This document shows positions 51,479-61,491 of a DNA stretch of 64,000 nucleotides, piece after piece (position 1 is the first letter of the stretch; every line of letters starts with the position of its first letter). The notes under the pieces are model-generated. The model was not told the DNA's origin. It worked only from the letters and a program-made list of their open reading frames with translations, and did no database searches. Where the stretch lies: NCBI GenBank assembly GCA_035459965.1, contig DATHXC010000007.1, positions 186,001 to 250,000 on the forward strand, read 5' to 3'. A program made the position numbers and the translations under genes. Source of the stretch: DATHXC01 sp035459965. GTDB lineage: Bacteria > Pseudomonadota > Gammaproteobacteria > Burkholderiales > Methylophilaceae.

Positions 51479-54400
51479 CTAGACCAGCACTTCCTGGTGC
51501 ATTTGCAGGGCGGCTTCGATATCTACTTCAACGATACGTGAAACGCCAGACTCCTGCATGGTGACGCCCACCAGCTGTTGCGCCATTTCCATGGTGATTT
51601 TGTTATGGCTGACAAACAGAAACTGCGTGCGTTCCGACATCTTTCTTACCATATTGCAGAAACGCTCAGTATTACTGTCATCCAGCGGGGCATCTACTTC
51701 ATCCATCAGGCAGAATGGTGCGGGATTGAGCTTGAATAGGGCAAACACCAGCGCTAACGCCGTCAGCGCTTTCTCGCCACCTGAGAGTAAATGGATAGTG
51801 CTGTTCTTCTTGCCCGGCGGTTGCGCGAATACCTGCATGCCGGTATCCAGTATTTCTTCTCCCAGCAGCTCGAGCTTGGCCTGACCGCCGCCAAACAAGG
51901 TGGTAAACAGCTCACCAAAATGCTTATTGGCTTCATCGAATGTATGCTGGAGGCGAGTGCGAGTTTCCTTGTCGATGCGGCGTATTGCATCTTCCAGCGT
52001 GGCGATGGCCTGTTCCAGATCAAGCGCCTGGCTGTCAAGATAGGCTTTACGCTCGCGTTCGCTGGCTAGCTCTTGGATCGCCGCAAGGTTCACAGGCCCT
52101 AATTCCTCAATTTGTGCGGACAATGTTGTGGTCGACCTTTCCAGATCGGCGGCTTTGGCCGATGGTGCAAGATGCTCAGCTAGCTTGGCTTCATCCAGCC
52201 CTGTTGCGATTAATGCCTGCTGGCATTGCTCGAAGTAAAGCCGCGCCTGTTGTTCCTGCAATCGCGCCTGCTCCAGTTTGTCGCGCAAAGGGTGCAGCAT
52301 CTGCTCATTCTGCATGCGATTGCGCTCCTGCGCTTGCAGCTCCTGCTCGGCAACTGACATGGCATTGCGAGCGGCTGCCAATTCAGCCTCACGTATCTGC
52401 TTGAGGCTCAGGGCCGCCTCCAGGTTGGCTTTCAGGCTTTCCATCCGAGCGGCATCCAGCTGGGTTTCTGCTTCTTTCTGGCGTATCAGCAAGGCCTGTT
52501 TTTCTTCAGTTACTGCATTAATTTTATTATTTATTTCATTGATATTATTTGATATTAATTTTAAATTAAACTGCTTTTCCTGTGCCAGACGTTCAACTTT
52601 TTGCAAGCTGTCACGCACCGCATTCAACGCAGTCTCCGTACGCTGCCTTTCACTCAACACCTGTTCGCGGCGGCTTTGTAGTGCTGCCAATGATCCACGG
52701 ATTGTTTCCAGCGAGGTCTGTTTTTGCAGCTGGTCTGCTTGCAAACCTTGTGCGCGCAGCTGTAAGTTGGCCTGCTCAGTTTGCAGGGCCTGCTGCCTAT
52801 CCAGTACATGCTGTCGTTGCTGCTGCAGGCGCTGGATTTCAAGCGTGAGCTGGTGTTGTGACTGGGTGTTGCTGCGTAGTGATTGCTGTTGTTCCTGCTG
52901 GGTGGATTGTATTTGCTGTATCGCAAGCTCGGCTTGTTGCAGTTCATCGACGCGCTTTGTAAGCTGTTCATTAAGCTTGGGCAGCTGTTTTTGCAGGGAC
53001 GCCAGCTCACGTTGGCGCTCCAGCACGCCATGCAACGCCGATTGGGCTGCGTGGAATGAAATACTGTGCCGCGTATAAATATCACCCAGGCGATTAACCA
53101 GCACTTCTCCATTTTTAAGTTTAAGCATTTTAGCTTCGGTATCGGCGCTGTCATCAAGCAGGTAGACAGCTGCCAGCCAGTCTTCCAGCAGTGCGGACAA
53201 GCTAGGTTCGCTTACATGAACAATCGAACTCATGGCCTGCAAATGCGTATTAGTAGCGGCTTTGTCACCTGCCTGCCCCGGCCAGCAAACAACCAATGCT
53301 GATGGTGGCCTGTCTTGGGAAGCTTTAAAGCCTTTACTTTCCAGCACCGCGTTAAGACGTGCTCCAAGCACCGCTTCCAGAGCCGTTTCCCAGCCATCTG
53401 CAATATTCAGCTTTTGCCATAAGCGCGCCTGCTGATCAAGGCCACTATGTTTAAGCCAAGCATCAAGCTTGGATTCATGGCCAAGCGATTCCTGTATTTT
53501 GGTGAGTGAGGCGATTTGCGCATTGATTTGCGCCAATCGACGCTCATCGTTAAGTCGCGCCTCACGCAATAATTTGACCTGATCGGTGTGTTGCTGCTCC
53601 TGCGCCCTTAGGTCAGCCATGCTGGCTTCCAGCTTGGCAACCTCAGCTTTGGCTTGGTCAAACTGGCTTTGTTTCTGCTGTAGCTCGGCTTCTGCAGGCA
53701 ATTGCAGGTTGCCCTGCTCATTCGCCAGGCGTTGCAGGCGCTGGTTGATTTCCGTGATGGTGCGGCCCAGGTGTTCCAGATTGGTAGATTCCAACCGTAT
53801 ATTCTGTTCAGCTTCCGTCAGTGCGCGTTGCGCTTCAGCATGGCTTTGCTGTGCAACACCATGTGCGTGTTCAGCCTCAGGCAGTGCGGCTTTCGTCTGC
53901 TGCAGTTGCAGGGTGGATTCTGTTTCCGATTCGCCAGCCTCTTGCTGCTGCTGTGTAAGCTGTTGCAAAGTCTCCTGCAACAGTATGGCTTGCGATTCAG
54001 CCTTTTGCATTTGTGCTGCGATCTGCTGCAACTGCGCTGTCAGGCGCTCGCGGGCCTCCTGCGTATGCTTGACCTGGTTTTCCAGGTTGGAGACATCTGC
54101 ATTGGTTTCGTAATAATTGGTCTGGGCTGTCTGCACGGCTTCAGTGCTCGTGTAATTCTGCTGGCGCAGGCTCTCAAGCAGACTTTCAGTCTTGCGTAGC
54201 GCCGCCATTTGGGCTTCCAGCTCATTCACCAGCTTCTCTACCTGGCGCTGGCTTTTTTCCCAGCTGGTGCTGGCATCCCGTTTTTTTAGCAGCCAGAGCT
54301 GGCCTTGTGCTTGCTTCAGTGCGTCCTGCAGCCGGTGATATTGCTCGGTGACCAATGCCTGTGATTCCAGCCTCGTGATCTGCTTATCCATTTCCCGGCG

Positions 54401-54991
54401 GATATCTTCAATACGTGTCAGGTTTTCACGGGTATCGCGTAGCCGTAGTTCAGTTTCTCGGCGACGCTCCTTGTATTTGGAAATGCCAGCCGCTTCTTCC
54501 AGGAAGATGCGCAGTTCTTCCGGCTTAGCCTCGACGATGCGGGAGATGGTATTTTGGCCGATGATGGCATAGGCACGGCCGCCAAGGCCGGTGCCAAGAA
54601 ACAGGTCGGCCACATCGCGGCGACGCACGCTGGTGTTGTTGATGTAGTAACTGGAGCCCTTGTCGCGCTCGATGACACGCTTGACGGAGATTTCGGCGTA
54701 TTGTGACCATTCGCCGTTGGCGCCACCCAGGCTGTTGTCGAATATGAGTTCTACACTGGCGCGGGAGATGGGCTTGCGGTTGCCGGAGCCATTGAATATC
54801 ACGGCATCCATCGAGTCGCCACGCATCTCCTTGGCACTGGATTCACCCAGTACCCAGCGTACTGACTCCATTACATTGGATTTGCCGCAGCCGTTTGGCC
54901 CTACTACGCCGACACGTTGTCCGTGTATGTGCAAAGTCGTCGGGTCGACAAACGATTTGAATCCCGCAAGTTTAAGATGGGTCAGGCGCAA
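51479..54991 (-). CDS. smc: Chromosome segregation protein SMC
   Basis: SMC is the structural ATPase for chromosome compaction. The 1170-aa protein has Walker A GPNGCGKSN (31-39), long coiled coils, a central hinge (about residues 500-640), the ABC signature LLSGGEKALTALALVFA and Walker B FCLMDEVDAPLD. It heads the smc-zipA-ligA group. Confidence 0.97.
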   Translation of the reverse strand: MRLTHLKLAGFKSFVDPTTLHIHGQRVGVVGPNGCGKSNVMESVRWVLGESSAKEMRGDSMDAVIFNGSGNRKPISRASVELIFDNSLGGANGEWSQYAEISVKRVIERDKGSSYYINNTSVRRRDVADLFLGTGLGGRAYAIIGQNTISRIVEAKPEELRIFLEEAAGISKYKERRRETELRLRDTRENLTRIEDIRREMDKQITRLESQALVTEQYHRLQDALKQAQGQLWLLKKRDASTSWEKSQRQVEKLVNELEAQMAALRKTESLLESLRQQNYTSTEAVQTAQTNYYETNADVSNLENQVKHTQEARERLTAQLQQIAAQMQKAESQAILLQETLQQLTQQQQEAGESETESTLQLQQTKAALPEAEHAHGVAQQSHAEAQRALTEAEQNIRLESTNLEHLGRTITEINQRLQRLANEQGNLQLPAEAELQQKQSQFDQAKAEVAKLEASMADLRAQEQQHTDQVKLLREARLNDERRLAQINAQIASLTKIQESLGHESKLDAWLKHSGLDQQARLWQKLNIADGWETALEAVLGARLNAVLESKGFKASQDRPPSALVVCWPGQAGDKAATNTHLQAMSSIVHVSEPSLSALLEDWLAAVYLLDDSADTEAKMLKLKNGEVLVNRLGDIYTRHSISFHAAQSALHGVLERQRELASLQKQLPKLNEQLTKRVDELQQAELAIQQIQSTQQEQQQSLRSNTQSQHQLTLEIQRLQQQRQHVLDRQQALQTEQANLQLRAQGLQADQLQKQTSLETIRGSLAALQSRREQVLSERQRTETALNAVRDSLQKVERLAQEKQFNLKLISNNINEINNKINAVTEEKQALLIRQKEAETQLDAARMESLKANLEAALSLKQIREAELAAARNAMSVAEQELQAQERNRMQNEQMLHPLRDKLEQARLQEQQARLYFEQCQQALIATGLDEAKLAEHLAPSAKAADLERSTTTLSAQIEELGPVNLAAIQELASERERKAYLDSQALDLEQAIATLEDAIRRIDKETRTRLQHTFDEANKHFGELFTTLFGGGQAKLELLGEEILDTGMQVFAQPPGKKNSTIHLLSGGEKALTALALVFALFKLNPAPFCLMDEVDAPLDDSNTERFCNMVRKMSERTQFLFVSHNKITMEMAQQLVGVTMQESGVSRIVEVDIEAALQMHQEVLV

Positions 54992-55067
54992 TATGGAGAC
55001 TCAAGCTATAGGTTTGTTTTTTTAACCAGTATAATAACCATTTTTTACGATTAAAGCCCACACCATC

Positions 55068-55541
55068 ATGACGTCCGCCGATTTAGCCTCTAGTGTGCCA
55101 ACTACCGCCTTGGGCGGAAAACCTACTGCGCAACCGACTAAAGAGCTGGAAACCTTCGACAACCCGGCACCCGGGCGTGATTTTCATATCCATATGGAAA
55201 TCCCTGAATTTACCTGCCTTTGCCCCAAGACCGGCCAACCGGATTTTGCCATACTTTACCTGGACTATATCCCGGACCAGAAGTGTGTCGAACTCAAGAG
55301 CCTCAAGCTATATACATGGTCATTCCGTGATGAAGGCTGCTTCCACGAAGCGGTGACCAACCGCATACTGGATGATCTGGTGGCAGCCACACAGCCAAGA
55401 TTCATGCGCCTCACAGCCAAGTTCTATGTGCGTGGCGGCATATTCACCAATGTGGTTGCCGAACATCGCCAGGCCGGCTGGCAGCCGCTGCCACATGTCG
55501 ATCTGACTGGCTTTGCAGCGCAATCCAACATTCGCGGTTAA
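55068..55541 (+). CDS. queF: NADPH-dependent preQ0 reductase QueF
   Basis: QueF reduces 7-cyano-7-deazaguanine (preQ0) to preQ1 for queuosine in tRNA. The 157-aa unimodular protein has the catalytic Cys52 in FTCLCPKTGQPDFA with Asp59, and the substrate/NADPH motif VELKSLKLYTWSFRDEGCFHE. It is divergent from smc; a TATAAT at 55030-55035 is a possible -10. I found no preQ1 riboswitch in the short leader. Confidence 0.95.
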   Translation: MTSADLASSVPTTALGGKPTAQPTKELETFDNPAPGRDFHIHMEIPEFTCLCPKTGQPDFAILYLDYIPDQKCVELKSLKLYTWSFRDEGCFHEAVTNRILDDLVAATQPRFMRLTAKFYVRGGIFTNVVAEHRQAGWQPLPHVDLTGFAAQSNIRG

Positions 55542-55587
55542 GCCCATTTAGAACCTTAGCATTTAGAACCCCAGTTAGATCACACGA

Positions 55588-57813
55588 TTGAGCGAAAAAT
55601 TGTTCTCCCTGCCTATGTGGCAGTTGCTGAAGGCCAACGCGAGCTACATGCTGAGCGGCAAGCTGCGCTCCAAAAATGGTTATGCACCACAACGCGGGCA
55701 TGATGTCCCGCAGGATTTTTGTGGTGTTGGTGTAGCGACTGCTGCTAATCCCGCGGTGGATGATTACCTCATTGCCCAACTCAAAGCGTTGAATGTGCTT
55801 CAAGTCAGGTTGGATTTCAGCTATGGCGATGACATCAACCACAACGCACGCTTTTTACAGGCGCTGCATGCCAGCGGCTTTAAAGTCATGCTGCATTTGG
55901 TACAACCATTGGTAGCTGCAAAGCTCATGCATACCGAGGCTGCACAACACGAGTGGCAAGTCTTTGTCAGCAATACGCTGCAACGGTTTATCAGCCATAT
56001 CGATATCATTGAGATCGGCTCTACTATCAACCGTAGGCGCTGGGCAGGATATACCTTAGAAGGCTTCCTCACCACCTGGCAGATTGCCCATGACGAGGTG
56101 AGGCGCTACCCGATCAAACTGGCCGGGCCTAACATCACCGATTTCGAGCCTCCCTACAATATTGGCTTGCTGGCAATACTGCAAAGTCGTGGACAGCTAC
56201 CGGATATTCATACCGATAACCTGTTCTCGGAGCGCTGCACCGAACCTGAACGCGATGACCACAAGGTACTGGGCCACAGGCTGGCGCCATTGGGTGGATT
56301 CCGCCTGGTAAAGAAAGCCTTTGTGCTGCAGGAAATAGGCGCGCATTTTGGTGTACCCGAGTTGCAATCACCTGCCGCATTCTGGACACTACCGCGTATA
56401 CATCGCCTGTTCCCGCAGGGAGAACAGAAGCAGGCAGACTATCTGGCGCGTTACATGCTGCTTTGCGCAGCTTCTGGCGCCTTACAGCGTGCGAACTGGG
56501 GCCCGCTGGCATGTCATCGTGAAGGACTGATTGATGATGGTGTGACCACCTATCCTGAGCTGGAGCGCATTACGCATTATGCAGGTGTAGGTAGCGACCT
56601 CGGCCAGTATCGTTTGCGCCCTGCATTTGCCGCCATGAGCACATTCAACCGGCTTATTCCCGGCATGCATTACGAAGGCCAGCTCAACCAAGATGATCAT
56701 CTGGAGGTGCATGCCTTCAGCTCACCGCAGCATCGCATTCATGCGCTGTGGACTATTAATGGCAAGGCTGCAGCCATTGCTGATATCTATCAGTCTGCAC
56801 AGCTAGCCCAAGCGGAGTGCATCACACGCGATGGCGTGGTGCTCTCCGGAGTGCCTGACCTCGTGACTGAATCTCCGGTTTACCTGCGCTTTGCGCGCGA
56901 GATGAATACCGGTATCAAGGCGGAAGCCGAGGTATTACCGTCACTGGCCATCCATGCGCATGCAGAAAATGCCTGCTATAAACGCTATGATCAGGATGGA
57001 TGGCAAGGACTGATCCTTGGTAATAGTCAGCATGAGGCGGATTTATTGCATGGTGCACTCAACCCGGTATTCATCGGCAAGCCACCCAAAGAGGCCTTGC
57101 TACGTAATGCGCGCAATGCCGTGTGGCGCATCCAGGATCCTCGTGACTCATCACGCCAGTTGGTAGTTAAACAGCCGGTCAAGATGCATCTCCATAAAAA
57201 ATGGCTGGATCGCTTCAAACCATCCAAAGCCAAGCGCAGCTGGAATGGCACCAATGAGCTATTGCGACGTGGCATAGATGCTGCCAAGCCAGTCGCCTAC
57301 TTCGAGCTGATTGACGATGACACGCTGATGCAGAATTACTATATATGCGAATATATCGCGGCCGATTTTTCGGCACGCGACCTATTTATCGCTTTTAGCC
57401 ATGGCGAACAGAGCTATCAAGGCGTCAGCCAGCAACAGGCCTACCGCCAGCTTTGCGACTACCTTTTGACCATGCATGGTCATGGCGCATTCTTCCGTGA
57501 TCTTTCTGGTGGCAATATCCTCATTCGCAAGGGTGAAAATGAGAAATTGCATTTTTCTCTGATAGACACCAACCGCGCGCATTTCTTTAATCAAGGCACC
57601 AGCCTGGGTAAGCGACTTTCTGACCTTACGCGCATCTGTAACAAGCTCCATGCCCAGGGCCGTGACGAGTTCATGACCATGTATATGCAAGCGCTGGGCA
57701 AGCAGTTTAGCTGGCAGCACAAATTGCCGTTTTACATTTACAACGCAAAAGTGGATTTCAAGCGAAAATTCGGCAGAAAAGCCATTAAGAGATTGTTCAA
57801 GCGCAATAAATAA
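55588..57813 (+). CDS. Glycosidase-like/lipopolysaccharide-kinase-like fusion protein
   Basis: A 741-aa two-part protein. The N-terminal ~460 residues look like a TIM-barrel glycoside hydrolase (VRLDFSYGDDINHNARFLQAL; IIEIGSTINRRRWAGYTLEGF; LAGPNITDFEPP). The C-terminal ~230 residues resemble the Kdo/WaaP kinase family: VVKQPVKMHLHKKWLDRFK and HGAFFRDLSGGNILI (catalytic Asp near 638), then LIDTNRAHFF. The combination suggests cell-surface polysaccharide work. The TTG start has no clear ribosome-binding site, so the N-terminus is uncertain. Confidence 0.78.
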   Translation: MSEKLFSLPMWQLLKANASYMLSGKLRSKNGYAPQRGHDVPQDFCGVGVATAANPAVDDYLIAQLKALNVLQVRLDFSYGDDINHNARFLQALHASGFKVMLHLVQPLVAAKLMHTEAAQHEWQVFVSNTLQRFISHIDIIEIGSTINRRRWAGYTLEGFLTTWQIAHDEVRRYPIKLAGPNITDFEPPYNIGLLAILQSRGQLPDIHTDNLFSERCTEPERDDHKVLGHRLAPLGGFRLVKKAFVLQEIGAHFGVPELQSPAAFWTLPRIHRLFPQGEQKQADYLARYMLLCAASGALQRANWGPLACHREGLIDDGVTTYPELERITHYAGVGSDLGQYRLRPAFAAMSTFNRLIPGMHYEGQLNQDDHLEVHAFSSPQHRIHALWTINGKAAAIADIYQSAQLAQAECITRDGVVLSGVPDLVTESPVYLRFAREMNTGIKAEAEVLPSLAIHAHAENACYKRYDQDGWQGLILGNSQHEADLLHGALNPVFIGKPPKEALLRNARNAVWRIQDPRDSSRQLVVKQPVKMHLHKKWLDRFKPSKAKRSWNGTNELLRRGIDAAKPVAYFELIDDDTLMQNYYICEYIAADFSARDLFIAFSHGEQSYQGVSQQQAYRQLCDYLLTMHGHGAFFRDLSGGNILIRKGENEKLHFSLIDTNRAHFFNQGTSLGKRLSDLTRICNKLHAQGRDEFMTMYMQALGKQFSWQHKLPFYIYNAKVDFKRKFGRKAIKRLFKRNK

Positions 57814-57942
57814 TTTGGTGGCTGAGTTGTATTATTTACACTGAACTGAATTGTGATAAATGAAGGACCAGTAAATTCAACGCTGATGAGCCGAAATGCA
57901 TTGACAAGCCGAGCATCCATCATTAATATGGCGCCTCTTTTC

Positions 57943-58018
<76 letters not shown>

Positions 58019-58131
58019 AAACAGCTCATTTGGTTTGGTGGGTAAGTCTGAAAAGTAAAGTAATAAATAAAGAATTTTAGGCTAATTTGTTGTTTAAATT
58101 AGTCGCAGTTTTTAGTATAATTTACCTCTAT

Positions 58132-58207
58132 GTCCCCATCGTCTAGAGGCCTAGGACACCTCCCTTTCACGGAGGCGACCGGGGTTCGAATCCCCGTGGG
58201 GACGCCA
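58132..58207 (+). tRNA. tRNA-Glu (anticodon UUC)
   Basis: A 76-base cloverleaf beginning GTCCCCATCGTCTAGAGGCC, with anticodon arm CCTCC-CTTTCAC-GGAGG, T-arm CGGGGTTCGAATCCCCG and an encoded CCA. A TATAAT lies at 58116-58121, before the gene. Confidence 0.97.
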
Positions 58208-58261
58208 CACAAGCAGTAACTACTTGATAAGCAGCATCTTCCAAGTAAATCAAATAGATGG

Positions 58262-58310
58262 AACCTCAGGTGTTACACATAAATGTAACACCTGAGGTTT
58301 TTTCTTTTGT
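58262..58310 (+). terminator. Very strong intrinsic terminator after tRNA-Glu
   Basis: AACCTCAGGTGTTACA and TGTAACACCTGAGGTT form a perfect 16-bp stem around CATAAA, followed by TTTTTTCTTTT. Confidence 0.93.
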
Positions 58311-58453
58311 ATTCTCAAATTCATATACTTCAACGTAGTAACAGCTCTGTTTAGCACTACACTCAGACGAGCTTCTTCAGAGCTATCCCGCACTACCCCA
58401 AAAAAACAGAGCTAATTTTCAGCCTTAAGAACAAAGACAAGCGAAAAGCTGAG

Positions 58454-58479
58454 CGTATAGCGCGTTATAGCGCTATACG
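58454..58479. repeat. Perfect palindrome of unknown role
   Basis: CGTATAGCGC and GCGCTATACG are exact 10-bp arms with a 6-nt loop. The heptamer TATAGCG also occurs twice in direct orientation inside it. There is no T-run, so it is not a terminator. Confidence 0.6.
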
Positions 58480-58841
58480 TTTGAACCCAAAATTTCAACC
58501 TATTAGCACCAACTGTATATCCAATCATTATTCGTTAGTACTCAACAATATACGCCACAACTGTTACAGATTACATCTAATCATGCAGGGTTCAATTTAA
58601 TGATTTATTGGGATCGATAGTTAAGTAATTAAGATGTGACATTTTTTGCAAGGGTTATTTGAATAAGTATTCAAATAACTAATTTACCAGTGTAAAGTAT
58701 AGATATACAAATATCTTTTTAATAAAAATCTTAGAATTCCTGTAATGAGAAAGCTCCCTTAAAAATACAAACTTTAACAATATTGAAAATATAGATTACT
58801 AGTATCTCGGTTATATGGCTTAACAATTATAAGGACATGCC

Positions 58842-60905
58842 ATGAGTACGATCTTATTCAAAAGCGCAACTAAGCTCTTTACGGAGTCATTGGTTTCTAA
58901 GGATACTTTCTTATTTCTCCCTGCTATTTTTATAGCCTGTTTCCCTGATCTCAGCTTCGCATTAACAGATACGCCTTCAACCCAGGTTAGTTCCGCCAAA
59001 GACTTTGCCAATATGTCGCTTGAAGATCTTGCGAATATCGAGGTGATGTCAGTTTCCAGACAAAATGAACGACTAAAAGATGCTCCTGCAGCAGTCTTTG
59101 TTATTACGAATGAAGATATCCGTCGATCAGGGGCTACGAGCATACCTGAGGCCTTAAGGCTTGCCCCAAACCTGACCGTTACACAGAAAAATAGTCATGA
59201 CTGGGCTATCACTGCTCGTGGTTTTAATACTGAGTTGGGTAACAAACTTCTGGTGATGATAGATGGTCGCACGGTTTACACCCCTCTTTTTGCCGGTGTT
59301 TTTTGGGATAGACAGGATTATCTGCTTGAAGACATTGAGCGCATTGAAGTCATTAGTGGACCGGGAGGCACATTGTGGGGCGCGAATGCGGTGAATGGCG
59401 TTATCAATATAATCACCAAATCCAGTAAGGATTCCCAAGGTCTCTATATAGAAACTGCTACTGGTAACCAACTAAAAAATGCCACCGCAGTGCGCTACGG
59501 CGGCAAGCTAGCGGAGAATATCACTTATAGAATGTATGGGAAATACTTTGATCGCGACAATGAGTCCTTAAAAAGTGGCAGAAGTGCGACCGATTCCTGG
59601 AATTTTGGTCAAGGGGGTTTTCGTATCGATGCAGAAGCGACTTTAAAGGACTCCCTTACACTTCAAGGCGATTTTTATGGTGCAAATGAGACAGATACGA
59701 TAACTGGAGAAAATGGTGACGCAAAGGGTCTGAATGTATTGGGAAGATGGAAACGCGCTATATCGGATGACTCCAGTATGAAATTGCAATTCTATTATGA
59801 TCGCACCAGCTTTGGACTGCCTAAAGCAGCAGCCATAGCGCCTATTATAGGCCCTGCAGGGGTGTTAAAAGATAAATTGGATACCTACGATTTGGATTTT
59901 CAACACAATTTTTCATTAGGCCAAATAAATAAATTTGTATGGGGTTTAGGTTACCGTTATACAAAATCTGTCGTTGATAACGCACCAAATGTCGGCGTCA
60001 TACCAGAAAAATTCGACCAAAGCTTGTATAGCGGCTTTATTCAGGATGAGATAAAGCTCAGTGAAAAGCTTTCATGGACAATCGGCACGAAGATTGAACA
60101 TAACGCTTTTACAGGATGGGAGTTTGAACCTAGCACCAGAATTCAATGGAAACCATCTTCCAATCATATGATCTGGGCTGCAATTTCTAGAGCGGTCAGA
60201 ACACCTTCACGCCTTGATCGACATCTACGCAGCCCAACAAACCTCCCTCAACCATTACCTCAAAGTGTGTTGAATGGAAATGACAATTATGTCTCCGAAA
60301 ATGTCATCGCTTATGAGTTAGGTTATCGCGCACAATGGGGCGCCAGAGTAACCACTTCAATATCCACCTTTTATAATCAATACGACGATGTTCGGAGCGT
60401 CAGCCTTAGCCCCCCCGATATTTTCTTATTACGGTTCCCCTTGTTTTTTGAAAACAATGTGAAAGGCGAAACCTACGGGATAGAGGCCAATGGTAATTGG
60501 CAGGTGCTAGATTGGTGGAGGCTTTATTTTGGATACAGCATTCTGGAAGAAAATCTACGGGTCAAATCGGGCGAGGTTGATTTTACCAATGCAAAAAATG
60601 AGATTGGCGACCCCAAGCATCAAGTATCAATACGCTCCAGTATGGAATTGCCAAGGAACTTTCAACTTGATACTCAGTTACGGAGAATAGATAGTTTTAC
60701 ACTTAATAATGGCCCAACATTAGGAACTGTACCCAGTTATACCGAAATGAGTATGCGTTTAGGATGGCGGGTGAATCAACAGCTCGAGCTCTCGATCACG
60801 GCTCAAAATATGCTACATGATCGGCATCCGGAATATGGTTTCCCAAGCGTAGATAGAGTTGAAATTGAACGAAGTATTTATGGCAAAGTGCAATTGAGAT
60901 TTTGA
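58842..60905 (+). CDS. TonB-dependent receptor
   Basis: A 687-aa outer-membrane receptor. After a leader it has the TonB-box/plug region (SLEDLANIEVMSVSRQNERLKDAPAAV...), plug motifs GFNTELGNKLLVMIDGRTVY and GGTLWGANAVNGVINIITK, then a 22-strand barrel ending in Phe (LRF). The 'LEDLANIEV' type is commonly encoded beside YfiR-like proteins. The ligand is unknown. AAGGA precedes the ATG at 58842, and its stop overlaps the next start. Confidence 0.92.
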   Translation: MSTILFKSATKLFTESLVSKDTFLFLPAIFIACFPDLSFALTDTPSTQVSSAKDFANMSLEDLANIEVMSVSRQNERLKDAPAAVFVITNEDIRRSGATSIPEALRLAPNLTVTQKNSHDWAITARGFNTELGNKLLVMIDGRTVYTPLFAGVFWDRQDYLLEDIERIEVISGPGGTLWGANAVNGVINIITKSSKDSQGLYIETATGNQLKNATAVRYGGKLAENITYRMYGKYFDRDNESLKSGRSATDSWNFGQGGFRIDAEATLKDSLTLQGDFYGANETDTITGENGDAKGLNVLGRWKRAISDDSSMKLQFYYDRTSFGLPKAAAIAPIIGPAGVLKDKLDTYDLDFQHNFSLGQINKFVWGLGYRYTKSVVDNAPNVGVIPEKFDQSLYSGFIQDEIKLSEKLSWTIGTKIEHNAFTGWEFEPSTRIQWKPSSNHMIWAAISRAVRTPSRLDRHLRSPTNLPQPLPQSVLNGNDNYVSENVIAYELGYRAQWGARVTTSISTFYNQYDDVRSVSLSPPDIFLLRFPLFFENNVKGETYGIEANGNWQVLDWWRLYFGYSILEENLRVKSGEVDFTNAKNEIGDPKHQVSIRSSMELPRNFQLDTQLRRIDSFTLNNGPTLGTVPSYTEMSMRLGWRVNQQLELSITAQNMLHDRHPEYGFPSVDRVEIERSIYGKVQLRF

Positions 60906-61480
60906 GATTATTCATTAAAACTTCTTGGTGGAAAATAATAAAAAAGCTTCAGCATTCTTCGTCAACGCTTTTTTTATTATTATTTTCAATATTTCCCCAT
61001 CATCATGCGGTTGCAGATGAGGCATTAGTGGATGGGGTGAAAGCGGCATTTTTATTCAAATTCACATCTTATGTTGAATGGCCGCCCAGTGCGTTCATGT
61101 CTACAGCTACCACTTTAAATATATGCCTGGTGGGAAGCAGTGATCAATTCAATACGACCTTGAGTAAGGTGGTGCAAGGCGAAAGTATTGATGGTCGTCG
61201 GATCATGGTTAGCCAAATTCAGGCAGGTGAAAAAATATCTGGTTGCCAGATACTGTTCATCGGCTCCCCAGATGGTCAACGTTCGGCTGCCATCTTAGAG
61301 TCAGTGCGGGGTACTCCGACGCTTACAGTCAGTAATCAGCCATCCGAAGGCATCATTGGATTTTTAATCCTGAATAATCGGGTGCGATTCAATATTGATG
61401 CTGTATCTGCAGCTGAGAATGGCTTGGTCATTAGCTCAAGGTTGATGACTCTCGCTGTTAATGTGAAGCGTCGAGAGTAA
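60902..61480 (+). CDS. YfiR-like (DUF4154) periplasmic protein
   Basis: A 192-aa protein with a signal peptide (hydrophobic SSSTLFLLLFSIF, then VADEALVD) and a YfiR/DUF4154 domain (KAAFLFKFTSYVEWPPSAF; CLVGSSDQF; GFLILNNRVRFNIDAVSAAENGL broken across). YfiR controls a diguanylate cyclase in Pseudomonas. The TTG start overlaps the receptor stop (TTGA), so co-translation is likely. Confidence 0.85.
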   Translation: MRLFIKTSWWKIIKKLQHSSSTLFLLLFSIFPHHHAVADEALVDGVKAAFLFKFTSYVEWPPSAFMSTATTLNICLVGSSDQFNTTLSKVVQGESIDGRRIMVSQIQAGEKISGCQILFIGSPDGQRSAAILESVRGTPTLTVSNQPSEGIIGFLILNNRVRFNIDAVSAAENGLVISSRLMTLAVNVKRRE

Positions 61481-61491
61481 AGGGCTGCTTT

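Larger units (their letters stand above)
58208..58841. other. Intergenic region before the receptor operon
   Basis: These 634 AT-rich bases hold no gene I can support. They contain the strong tRNA terminator at 58262-58310 and an isolated palindrome at 58454-58479, listed separately. A ribosome-binding site AAGGA stands just before the receptor start. Confidence 0.65.

Noticed and set aside
54992..55067. preQ1 riboswitch before queF
   Set aside because: The 76-base gap is T- and A-rich, with no C-rich aptamer stem plus A-rich tail recognisable. Nothing beyond a possible -10 is seen.
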